A model generated the notes under the pieces. The model did not search any database, had not been told where the DNA came from, and saw nothing but the letters and a program-made list of their open reading frames with translations. From the NCBI GenBank assembly GCA_000333855.2, contig CM007326.1:500193-510537 (forward strand): a DNA stretch of 10,345 bases. Reading direction: 5' to 3'. The stretch's first letter is position 1; each line of letters begins with the position of its first letter. The position numbers and the translations under genes were made by a program. The stretch is from Endotrypanum monterogeii. Lineage: Eukaryota > Euglenozoa > Kinetoplastea > Trypanosomatida > Trypanosomatidae. Positions 1 to 9,527 of the stretch are shown piece by piece.

Positions 1-750
1 TACCGTACCGATGTAGCTGCAGCTACTTGCGAGTCGCCAGCTCCGTTTAGTGTACCCTACCGTGAGTGCGAACTGATGAACTCCCTTTCCAACTCAACGA
101 GAAGCGCGCCGGTGTCTTCTTTCGAAACCCGAAAGAAGCTGAGCAGGTCAATGTTACTCAGCCGCATCCCGTGACGCAGCGTAGTCAACGCTCCCTTCAT
201 TGCTCTGTTAGTGAGGCACGGCAAAGTAACAATGGTTTTTTTTCTTCAACATTCATCTATCGGCGCGAGGAATCTCAAGCGCAAAGAGTGTGTGCGTGAG
301 TGATGCCGTTGAACGAGCAGCCGCCACCCCAGCCTCCAAAGCAGAAGTATGAAGCAAAGATTCTGCAAGAACAAACAGCGCCTGGAGAAGCACCACTACA
401 GAGAGCAACCACGTTTTTTTTGTTCTCGTAGCAACATAAAGCACCTGCAAGGCGCTTCTGGGACCAAAACAACACATGAACTATGAGCATCTTCTGAGAA
501 GCCACATGAATGGCTTCAGGCGCGAGCATAGGAAACGATCATTCACTGCAACTCGGAGGCCAGGTGTTTTTTTTTTCGAGACCTCAATGCGAACCGCATT
601 CCGAGGGTGATATGCACATGGTCTCCAAGTTTCTACGATCACCTAGCGTGCTGTATTGTACACAAATGTGTAGCAACACAGCGCCTTGCTGAAGCTACCA
701 AGACACTTCCATTGGCAACGTGTGAAAACAGTAAGGCGATCGAATAATCG
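1..750. other. Gene-free stretch with T runs on the + strand
   Basis: No reading frame here resembles a known protein, and the longest are under 90 codons. Runs of 8 or more T occur on the + strand near 236, 415 and 564. In trypanosomatids such runs usually sit between genes on the coding strand. This hints that the stretch belongs to a + strand transcript or its edge, opposite to the haem genes. Confidence 0.4.
13..26. repeat. 14-bp perfect palindrome
   Basis: The sequence gtagctgcagctac equals its own reverse complement. It lies near the left edge with no adjacent gene, so no role can be assigned. Confidence 0.5.
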
Positions 751-756
751 CCTTAC
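731..756. repeat. Perfect inverted repeat (10-bp arms, 6-base loop)
   Basis: The arm gtaaggcgat at 731-740 is exactly complementary to atcgccttac at 747-756, with a 6-base loop. It lies at the transition from the T-run-rich left stretch to the more GC-rich stretch starting near 751. It could be an RNA hairpin or a relic of a rearrangement or element end; nothing else nearby decides this. Confidence 0.7.
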
Positions 757-2640
757 CTTGTTGGCGGATTTCGTCGGGAAGGGAAAAGGTATTGGGTAAG
801 GTTAAGGGGGGGGGGAGAGTCGGTAATAGAGCTTGATCTGGGGAATTTGACCGATACGTGAATCGGGTTCTCTGCTACAGTTTGAGAATGAAATCTGAAG
901 GAATGTGTTTCTTGGAAACCCACCTCTTGTAACCTCGCCGGGGTTTTGCCGCGAGGCGGGTCCGGGTACCACCTGTGTACCCAGGGGCTCCTGAGATGGG
1001 AAACACGGTCCCGGAGTGAGGAGTTCAAGAAATCTACACACGCTGCGAAACTACCTAACTGTGGTATATAATTATCACCTTTGTAGAGTTGGGACTGGTC
1101 TCGGCCTTGGTGCCTGAACAGGTGTGAACCGCAGACCCGCGACGTATGACCGTCCGACTGGCCTGATGTTTCCGGGTGTGGGAATTATGACGCCAGATCG
1201 GGAAATATGTATTCCCATGATCCGCCCGTGCCTTGTACGGATTCTTACTTTCCATATGTCTTGACTCTCGTCTCCAGATGCTAGTGAATGAAGTAATCAC
1301 TCAAAGTGGAGTTGATGTCTTCCTCGGCGCAAAAACGCCCACCCACCCAAGCCCGGGCATGAATCTCTCGAAGAACCGGGGCGGGCCCGGAAAGCCGCCG
1401 AAAAGCGCTCCAAAAACTTTTTTGACACCTTAGAGATATGTATGCCGGTGATCGTGGGAGGGTGTCTCGACAGCTGCGTAGGTGAATCTCGCGTCGGACA
1501 AAACGACGCCGAGGTGCCTTTCATGTGTTTTTTTTGTAAATGAACCGATGTCGGCTCCGAAGAGAATTTTACGCCGAAAAAATTTCTTTTAACAGTTTTC
1601 TGACATAAAGTTTTTTCCCAGTCGACCCCCCCCAGGGCCGACCTTCCTACTTTTTCTTTTGTCTTGCCACGATGACATGTAACACCCACCGATCCAGTGG
1701 ATATTTACGGTTTCTTTCGATGGCAGGCGTCTAGCGCTATGCTGTCCTCCCCTTCCCTGAAAATTTGACTCGGGTCGTCTTCACCTGGCTGTTTTCGTCG
1801 CCGACGGTGCGCGACGGCAGCGGCGCTCCGGAAGCAGTTTCCAGGTCGAGAGTCGAGACCGGGTAAACCAAAATTTCTCGCACCCGGACTCGACTCGAGG
1901 CGCGGTGTTTTGTGGGGTAAAAGTCATCGATCCACGAAGGACTCGTACCCGACCAGGGTGTCGGGCTGTGGACGGGCCTGGTCCAGGGCCCAGGCTTGAC
2001 AGCGCGGACCCTCCTGGACAACACGACTGGAAACGAGTCGGCACCCCCATCATCCACCCAGTACGCTTTTCTTTTTAAACTCACCCTAAATATATATTCC
2101 TTGAAATTTTCTTCTACTAGCGTAGTTTTGTAGTGTTCCCACTACACGGATGCCCAGGTGTCCCCGTAGCTCCCTTCGCGTACGGTAGCTTCCATTTTTT
2201 ACTTTTCCCCGAAAAACTGTATCGCCGAGGTTCGTGTTATGTGCCTCCATGCGGGCGTCGGGGGTAATGTTTTCGTAGCTTTATTATTTTATGGATAAAG
2301 TAACGTAACTGTTTTTTTTTTGATTCCGGTGATACCCGCATTGTCCATTTGCCATGCAGCCCTCTGACCGTAAAAAAAGGGCACCCGGTGGGGGAGGCTT
2401 CCCCGGTACCGGTGCCAAGCCATAAGAAAAAGCACACAAAAGAAGTCCAAGACGATTTGACGTGCCCCTCACGCGAGCGAACACGATGGAGGGGCCGGCG
2501 GCATAACCATGACGCGGTGACGCGGTCGTGGTCGCGGGCCTGCCTTGCCGCTTCCCGATGGGGTCGCGAAGACTCTCCCCATGCTCTGCTACCTTCTGCA
2601 AATCCTTCTCATTTCTCCTATCTATTATCTTATAAAAATA
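751..2640. other. GC-richer stretch without a recognisable gene
   Basis: Visibly richer in G and C than the haem-gene block, with a run of ten G at 806-815 and a C run near 1626. Reading frames of 66 to 148 codons occur on both strands, for example minus-strand frames at 1297-1689 and 1737-2084 and a + strand frame at 2349-2795. Most begin at GTG or TTG, not ATG, and none shows a domain I know. There are no reverse transcriptase, transposase or rRNA motifs that I can see, and no tRNA boxes. It could be decayed coding DNA or a strand-switch region. Confidence 0.4.
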
Positions 2641-3265
2641 TATACAAGGGTCTCTCCCGACCCCGTCTCACACAGGGCGGTGGCATTCAGTGCAGTGAAA
2701 GGAGAACCCAATACTTACTAGGGTGTGCCCTCGATCAGGTCTACGACTGTGAAGAAGAAAAAGAGGAGATCCTTGTGATGAACATAAAAAAGTGATCCCT
2801 AGGCTGTGATATTGTCGACAGCAAACTGGTGTAGCACGCAAGTCCTTCTTGAAGGCTTAGATGCAAGCCCGCCTAACCCTCGCCCAACTGACGATGCGAC
2901 TTGATGTGTGTAACCCGCTTACTACTGCACGACGAAAACTACACACAACTCCCAACAAACAGGCGAGTTGTGGCTCTTGACGTTCAGCAAATGCAGTGGT
3001 ACATCTTGAATTCGATCCGCAGAACATTGCCACGACGCTACCGTGCATCAACAACAACCAACAGCAATCCCAAGGCAAAGATCGCTGAAACAGCTGAATG
3101 CAAATGATACGAACACCCACCAGGCACCGATAGGTGAGGGATAGAGCGATTGCTAACTACGCCACATCACTTCTTCCTATCGCGTGGAGACCAGGCATAT
3201 GACGGCAGACAATAGAGCACAGAAAAAGCATGTGCTGTGTTTCACGCGCACAGGCCCGCGATGAT
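2641..3265. other. Region downstream of the coproporphyrinogen oxidase gene
   Basis: No supported gene. The right part must contain the 3' untranslated region and polyadenylation site of the coproporphyrinogen oxidase mRNA, since the stop codon is at 3268-3266 on the minus strand. Opposed reading frames of 68 and 87 codons at 2901-3107 and 2857-3120 overlap each other and lack recognisable features. Confidence 0.45.
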
Positions 3266-4177
<912 letters not shown>

Positions 4178-4251
4178 TTACAAAAACTTGTCTAATACGC
4201 AAGGCCTGGAAACATTACCACTAAGGCGGTGAAGTTTGGGCGACGCTGCCA

Positions 4252-4304
4252 CTGAGTGCCTCCCTTCGCCGAACAAAAAAGGTGCAACGGGAAAAAGGGG
4301 AAGC
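4252..4304 (-). promoter_or_regulatory. Polypyrimidine tract and candidate trans-splice acceptors of the coproporphyrinogen oxidase gene
   Basis: On the minus strand, 4304-4271 is pyrimidine-rich (runs of C, T and C, then six T). AG dinucleotides follow at 4265-4264 and 4253-4252. Either would give a leader of about 80-92 nt, close to the length predicted for the cytochrome b5-like gene. A second short T-rich stretch lies closer to the start but is not followed by an AG before the ATG. Confidence 0.55.
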
Positions 4305-4680
4305 TGATAACTGACCAAACGAAACTCTCTCGGAGTTGACACGAACAGGGTGTGAAAGGAAAGGGTATTCATCTGAAGAGGTGCAGGCATATCCGGACAG
4401 ACAACTACGAGAGTGGGAGAAACTGCAGAAGGTGAAACAGGCTGCACAGTCACCAAACCACGGAACACCAAAAGCACCACTTTTATCGTGCAGCTCCACG
4501 CGACGAAGTGTAGAGAAATTACCATACAAAATCAAAAGCGGCACAATAATCATGTATAATAATATTTATACCCTAGCAACCTATATTATATTACGTTGTT
4601 GTGCATATTAATATGCGAGTTTATGTCTTTGCTCCTTTGAACACTGTCGAAGAGACACATTATCACTCCCGTATTCACAT

Positions 4681-4693
4681 TATATATATATAT
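4681..4693. repeat. Short TA microsatellite
   Basis: An uninterrupted alternating TA tract of 13 bases lies between the HemG and coproporphyrinogen oxidase genes. Shorter TATATA tracts recur near 5980, 6029, 7284, 7550 and 7741, all in the AT-rich intergenic DNA. It is probably simple low-complexity sequence. Confidence 0.75.
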
Positions 4694-5120
4694 CAAACCC
4701 ATACTCATGGTGTTTAAAATGCAGACAACACCACGCTACCGACCAGCACCAGCTCATCAGATCACACTACTGCAGAGCTAAAATCAGTCACCTTTACGAC
4801 AGGTCTTTGTCAGCTGATTGCCACTCTACTGGTGAGTGCGCCAAGCGGTGCATCACTTAGAAGGTATGAAACTCTTTTGGTGGTAGACTTGCTAGGCCAG
4901 ATGAACACCGTTGACTAATTTGGACATCGCAACACCCTTGACAACCACAGAAGTGTTCACTATACTCAGTGGCCCAGCTCATCGCAGAAAACTTCATCTC
5001 TAGGTGAAAAAAAAACCTTCTCTGGTCATTTGTAGCATTCACAGCTATTATTTCGAGCCTACATTGGTACTTTTCAGTGGCTGGCAGAGACATCTATGAG
5101 CTGAAAAAACTGGGATTGTT

Positions 5121-5816
5121 TCAACGACGCATGGCATTTACCAGTTTTCTCCAAGGTTGCGTGAGAAAGAATACACTAGCGAGTGCAAGTGCCAAAATGG
5201 AAACAGCGCTGCGACGGCTGATCCAACTATGCTTTTTGGAAACAACCGGCTTCGCTCGCGGTTGCACTGTCAAAGGTAGGTTTATAAATTCGGAGGCAAA
5301 ACGACGAACAGCATCCCAGTCAGTATAGACAACTTCTTTAGTAGTGTCGGTCTCACCACCTGTAACTTTCATGATAAATTTTATGAACAATCGATCGAAA
5401 AGGTTGTAGCGAGGATACCACAACGCTCCTGCAAAAACGCTGACAAGTTGCGGAAACCAAGACGATCGGCTTAAAAATTTTCGTGTATAAGGGTTGGTAG
5501 CTGCAGTACGTTTTGCCTCCTTGCGCGCGGTAAGATTCACACTGAAAAACGCAGATGGAATAGAGTTCAATTCATCAGCGTGTTGCTCAACGTATTCGAC
5601 GAAAGCAGTACTAAACTTCCCGTAGCGGATTGAGGCGCCAATGAGAACCTTTTCGTAGTCCGACAAGACGCACACTCTACTGTCCTTGATATCAACAACG
5701 TCACATTGGGCATTCGTCTCATCGGAGAGTTGCTTTGCGATGAGATTGATGATCGTTTTTGTATGCCCGTCACTGGTAGAGTACAGCAACAGGTATTTGG
5801 GGCACTGCGGCTTCAT
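5121..5816 (-). CDS. hemG: Protoporphyrinogen IX oxidase, HemG (flavodoxin-like) type, with C-terminal membrane anchor
   Basis: Oxidises protoporphyrinogen IX to protoporphyrin IX using FMN, the penultimate step of haem synthesis. The 231-residue protein matches bacterial HemG along its whole core. The flavodoxin phosphate-binding loop YSTSDGHT is at residues 12-19, the conserved IGASIRYG at 59-66 and PSAFFSVNL at 87-95. The HemG-specific long insert (about 133-160) contains YPRY and GGETDT, followed by the VVYTDW block at 162-167. Escherichia coli HemG is about 181 residues; here about 45 residues are added at the C terminus, with basic residues and then a hydrophobic helix at about 204-219, so the enzyme is probably membrane-anchored. 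Trypanosomatid protoporphyrinogen oxidase is known to be mitochondrial and of gammaproteobacterial origin. HemG is otherwise largely confined to gammaproteobacteria. The ATG at 5814-5816 is the only start that keeps the flavodoxin strand intact. The next gene downstream, coproporphyrinogen oxidase, makes its substrate. The reading frame is intact. Confidence 0.96.
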   Translation of the reverse strand: MKPQCPKYLLLYSTSDGHTKTIINLIAKQLSDETNAQCDVVDIKDSRVCVLSDYEKVLIGASIRYGKFSTAFVEYVEQHADELNSIPSAFFSVNLTARKEAKRTAATNPYTRKFLSRSSWFPQLVSVFAGALWYPRYNLFDRLFIKFIMKVTGGETDTTKEVVYTDWDAVRRFASEFINLPLTVQPRAKPVVSKKHSWISRRSAVSILALALASVFFLTQPWRKLVNAMRR

Positions 5817-5946
5817 TGGTCAAATGTGAAAAGCTCCAAGCTGAGTAACAAAAACCTGATAATAACTGGAAACTGCAGCTAACTATTTATTCTAAGGAAC
5901 ACAAGGGCTTTCTCACTCACACTCGGAGAAAACGTACAGCTGATAC

Positions 5947-6048
5947 CTGAAGAAAAAACGCCTCTTCTTTCTATTTACGTATATATAAAGAAGAGACTTT
6001 CGATTTACTGGAAGCGTTCTACCAACATATATATAAAAAAAAAGGTGA
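5947..6048 (-). promoter_or_regulatory. Candidate trans-splice acceptors of the HemG gene
   Basis: Two tract-plus-AG pairs are visible on the minus strand. The nearer is a short pyrimidine tract at 5959-5949 followed directly by AG at 5948-5947, giving a 130-nt leader. The farther is a run of 9 T at 6043-6035 with AG at 6020-6019, giving a leader of about 200 nt. Between them is a hairpin-forming inverted repeat (5962-5995). I cannot decide which acceptor is used; the nearer one has the more compact, consensus-like form. Confidence 0.5.
5962..5995. repeat. Inverted repeat next to the HemG splice acceptor
   Basis: Nine-base arms at 5962-5970 (ctcttcttt) and 5987-5995 (aaagaagag) are exact complements around a 16-base AT-rich loop. 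In the minus-strand pre-mRNA the upstream arm is a pyrimidine tract, so folding would pair it with purines only 14 nt before the candidate acceptor AG at 5948-5947. Confidence 0.6.
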
Positions 6049-6835
6049 GAATTTCGACAGATGTTTAAGAACATAAAGAACGTGTTATATCATATCCATT
6101 GCCTTAAGTCTACACCTAGTAAAACCCTATCGCCTACAAAACTCCAGAAATGTTAAGTTTAATGAATGGGTTTTTCTGTTGGAACGCAACACTGGCGTAC
6201 TAAAGGTGTGGCCGATTTCACAGCTTCCAACCCCTTACCGAGTACACATCTGCCCTTTCGTACTGGCCTAAACTAATGGGAATATATGAGTTGCAAAAAA
6301 AGACGTAACTTTAAAGTTGTATCCTAGATGATGACTTATGTGTTAAGCAACATTCCTAGCACTTTGCACCAGTATTGTATACGTGTATAGAGTAGCCTTA
6401 TCCTCAAATATCAACTGAACATGGCTTAGCTCTACCTGCCCTCTCCCGCCTCCTTTTCCCCTGTATAATGGCGACAGCTAAGCATTGAAGCAGTAGACAC
6501 TCAGTAACCTTTGCAAACTTTTTTGTCGGCCACCATGTCACTATGCGGCCTCCTGATGAGATTCCCACACGAAGTATATGTTTGTGTCATCAATACTCTA
6601 CAATTAGTGGCTATAGTAGAAGATGAGATACGTTAAAGTTCTGTTAATACTCTCACCGACTAACCCCATGAAAATGTTTTTCAAGTGCATGTGGCTAACA
6701 GTGAAGCGAAAAAAAGAGAAGCAACGGAAATCAAACAGAGAATAAATCAGATGTGTCCTGTGTATAAGCGGCGTACACCCTGACGGAAATTCAAACTCAA
6801 ATAAGTGTAGACATTTCGTGACTTTCCCTATATTT

Positions 6836-7216
6836 CTAGTGCTGACGCATACTGATCGCTGTCACAACTGCGGCGACTCCAAATGCCATGGCCAATTGAT
6901 TCCAAATAACTGCCTTATTGGAATCACTTTTTCCGTCCTTTTTGCTTGTTGTATCTTGGTGAAAATCAACAGTTTTCTGAACATCAAATGAATAATTACT
7001 GTTGTCAATCCACCTATTCAACATGACAACAGCATCGACAGAGTGATTCGTCTTCTCAAAGTCCTTCGTAATGTCAGAGTCCCTGTAGCGCATCAAAATA
7101 TCTTTGCCGCCTGGATGCATCTGGGTTGCAAACCCCAGAGGAACATCATACTTGTTACCTCGGTAATAGACGCGGATAGAGGTAGGCTCACCTACGCACT
7201 CCATCTGGTTGAGCAT
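6836..7216 (-). CDS. Tail-anchored cytochrome b5-like haem-binding protein
   Basis: A 126-residue protein with a small cytochrome b5-type domain at about residues 12-75. The first haem ligand is His34 in an HPGG motif, preceded by a YDV element at residues 23-25 like the one that leads into HPGG in b5 proteins. The second ligand is His58 in the NHSVDA segment. The 24-residue spacing between the two histidines equals that of classical cytochrome b5. A polar linker (about 76-101, rich in Lys, Asp and Ser) leads to one hydrophobic helix at about 103-122 and a short basic end, the arrangement of a tail-anchored protein of the ER or outer mitochondrial membrane. Family knowledge suggests one-electron transfer to membrane enzymes such as desaturases or P450s; the partner is unknown. 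The ATG start at 7214-7216 lies 91 nt after a good splice acceptor. It is the first gene of the three-gene minus-strand unit. A haem sensor or carrier role is possible; the fold is much surer than the role. Confidence 0.87.
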   Translation of the reverse strand: MLNQMECVGEPTSIRVYYRGNKYDVPLGFATQMHPGGKDILMRYRDSDITKDFEKTNHSVDAVVMLNRWIDNSNYSFDVQKTVDFHQDTTSKKDGKSDSNKAVIWNQLAMAFGVAAVVTAISMRQH

Positions 7217-7307
7217 AAAGTTGTGTTGATCTTTGTGAATATGTGAACGGTCGAAATTCTTGTTGATTCAGAAATTCAAGAGCATATATATAGGAGATAT
7301 CGCTGCC

Positions 7308-7390
7308 CTGTCAGTGAAATATTAATAATATCGGGAAAAAAAAAGTTGAGCAACAAAAAAAAAGAAGAGAAGATTGAGAAAAAAAAGGTT
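7308..7390 (-). promoter_or_regulatory. Polypyrimidine tract and likely trans-splice acceptor of the cytochrome b5-like gene
   Basis: On the minus strand, 7390-7333 is almost purely pyrimidine, with runs of 8 to 9 T. The first AG after it is at 7309-7308, about 24 nt downstream, with no competing AG between. Trypanosomatids add the spliced leader at the first AG after such a tract, which would give a 5' untranslated region of 91 nt. This is the strongest splice signal in the window. It also supports minus-strand transcription from at least 7390. Confidence 0.7.
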
Positions 7391-8532
7391 ACACGAGTAA
7401 GCACTTCCTCATCTCTTATCATTCACTGAGGTGCATCGTGTGAGGCAGTAGCATTTCTTTTTTTTGAGAGAAAAAAGAGGCCGTTGGAAAAGGTAACAGC
7501 ATTACAAACTCCTGTACGCGGACTTCAGTTACTCGCTCTTCGGAAGTATGTATATATTTACCTTTGGTTATGCATCAAAAGGAACAAGTAGCCACTAGCA
7601 TTTCAGATATCCTCTGTAACAGAGTAGCAGAATAAATGGTTAAGTTCTATTCTACAGAAAAAGTAAATGAATGAACGCTAGCCAGTTTGGTACCTTCCAA
7701 ACAAATACCGAGTAGCAGTAGTCGCAATTGAAGAAGAAAATATATACTATATAGTTTGTATCCGTTTCTGATGTGAAGGCGAGTGACAACAGATCTGGTG
7801 TGATACGCTACTCCACAAATAAATAACTGGCCAACTAAACGTGATGGAAAATTTTCCTTTGATTCTCAACCGGCATAAGGGGAATGCCATTTGAGGGCGT
7901 CCTTTCTCGAATAAGATCAGCGGCGGCCACCGCCAAAAGGACTCAGTCATTGCTTTCATAGACTCTATAGTTACCTTTGTCTCTCTGTGACTGTTGGCGA
8001 AGTGGCGCTAGACGTGGTCAAGGGTGCAGCCGCCGTAAACAGGAAACATTTTTTTTTTTTTTGTGCGGCTTCCTTCTTTTCGATTGACCAAACAACCGTG
8101 AGGGGTTATGGTGCGTCAGCTTCTTGGTTTTCCAGTGTGTTTTGGCCTTCTTTGTCACCACCTAGTGGTGCCTTGGAAAGATATCATGCTTTGAGGTAGG
8201 GCGCCCGCCGTGCAACCTAGCGTGCCAACCCTTATTATTGGCAACAACGATGTGAGCGCTGCCGGCGTGGGCAACCAAAGCGCGGGATGTTCCCACAAAG
8301 CTTTCGCCTAGGGGCGGCAAGCGAAAAATAGCAAATAATCTTCCGGCGGCCGTGCTCGCTACTTTTTTGAAGGCCTTGGCCCCTTCCCTTCTCATGGCGG
8401 ATGTGCGGCTTGGCGCCCGTCGTCGGGGTAGCGGGGGTCGCTCATATACAATATTAAACTCTCCACATTATTTTTCCATCTCTGCACCTCGTCCCCCTCG
8501 GCGCGGCCGTCGTGCAGGCCAGTGGCGTTGAG
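7391..8532. other. Unassigned region between the haem-gene block and the tandem repeat
   Basis: Runs of A on the + strand end near 7390 and runs of T begin (7 to 8 T near 7458, about 13 T near 8048). A minus-strand ATG frame of 77 codons at 8162-8395 has a basic N terminus, but no clear splice tract precedes it and no family is recognisable. Composition becomes more GC-rich after about 7920. I see no tRNA, spliced-leader or snRNA gene. Confidence 0.4.
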
Positions 8533-9527
8533 GTGGGTGGTTGTTGAGGCTTTGTCCCTCCGAAAACAACGGCCTTATTCAAACAAGTGGGTGTTTTTTT
8601 TTTGAAACGCTGAGCAGCTTCATCGGCCAGTTTTCCTCATTGAGGCGTTTTAAGTGTTCTCCCATTTTCGAGTTGGAGGATGAATTCTCAGTATGCAGCT
8701 GCAATTTTTGCTCTCCCACCCCCGTTGACTGCCACAGTTCTGACTTTTTGTGGCGTGTGATCGGGGAGATGGGGATTGTGAGCAGCTTTGGGATCTGAAA
8801 GTGACATTTTCCTACTGCAGTGAGGGTTGAAAAGTTCCACGCGTGTAGGCCCGTGCGGTGGCCTGCGAATTTAAGAACAGCTTAAGCACGAGGATGTTGA
8901 ACGAAGGGAAGAAACCTTTTCGAGTGTTTTCAAGTTTTCCCATATCCCGTGCCATGTTCCATGAGGGGTCCAAGGGAAGAAATTCTTCTTCCTCTTTTTT
9001 TTCTTCCCCCATTTTTTTTGCCCTGGAATACGCGAAACAAAATCCACGATAGGGTTTTCTAACGCCACATGTTTTTTATTTTCATTTCTTGAAAGCGTTT
9101 CGTCCTCCGTTTTCCTTGCGCACTTCCCCCCCGCCCTCTTCGTGGTATTCTTTAGTTTCCCATACGGTATGTTATGCCTTTTCCCCTAGCCTCTTTAATC
9201 CGAGCGCGCGCACCCACACCCATTCATATAACGCTACGGGCTTGATGTTCCTCTAATGCTTCGTTTTGGTGTTGTATTGATTTGGGCGTCGCAAGGGCCA
9301 GGGGAGATAGGAGTTTTCAAGTGCAATATAAGGAGTTTTTACCTTTTGCTCGTACTGCTCCTCTTGTCGAATGTGTGCTGTGCGCTCCGTTTTTTTTGGT
9401 CCCTCGCCCCTCCTCGGTGGGTTTGCAAGGGGTCCCTCCATACCCCATCGATCTGCCCCAAAATTCTTATTTCACTCTCGGCTCCACCTCCTCCAGCGGA
9501 GGTCCTCTGAGCGGCTTGTGCTTTGAT
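8533..9527. repeat. Diverged tandem repeat, first (complete) copy of about 1 kb
   Basis: This stretch aligns base by base, with small gaps, to the DNA that follows from 9528. Paired anchors are the gtgggtgg at 8533 and 9528, agcagctt at 8613 and 9604, ttttctaacgcc near 9055 and 10061, tccttgcgcacttc at 9113 and 10120, cgcgcacccacacc near 9207 and 10218, and cctctaatgctt at 9250 and 10261. The offset drifts from 991 to 1011 through small indels. By eye the 3' half is roughly 70 percent identical and the middle is less so. No reading frame is shared between the copies. The left border is uncertain: similarity fades just upstream of 8533. Confidence 0.8.

Larger units (their letters stand above)
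5817..6835. other. Intergenic region between the cytochrome b5-like gene and HemG
   Basis: About 1 kb of AT-rich DNA without a reading frame of note. It should contain the 3' untranslated region of the cytochrome b5-like mRNA on its right side, and it holds the HemG splice signals on its left side (5947-6048). Confidence 0.55.

Noticed and set aside
1297..2084. Successive minus-strand frames as a decayed transposon or protein gene
   Set aside because: The frames begin at GTG, lie in different phases and contain no reverse transcriptase, endonuclease or transposase motif.
2349..2795. 148-codon + strand frame ending in an acidic and basic tail
   Set aside because: It begins at TTG, has no early in-frame ATG, no recognisable family, and overlaps minus-strand frames of similar length.
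2820..3160. Possible tRNA or 5S rRNA gene at a presumed convergent strand switch
   Set aside because: I could not find a B-box-like element with a cloverleaf, nor a 5S-like start.
4178..4525. 115-codon minus-strand ATG frame just upstream of the coproporphyrinogen oxidase gene
   Set aside because: It contains that gene's polypyrimidine tract and acceptor, which explains its Leu, Val and Phe-rich translation.
4857..5093. 78-codon cysteine-rich minus-strand ATG frame
   Set aside because: It sits 27 bases after the HemG stop with no splice tract of its own and no known family. It is probably HemG 3' untranslated sequence.
8162..8395. 77-codon minus-strand ATG frame with a basic N terminus
   Set aside because: No polypyrimidine tract precedes it and nothing is recognisable. 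It is too short to stand on length alone.
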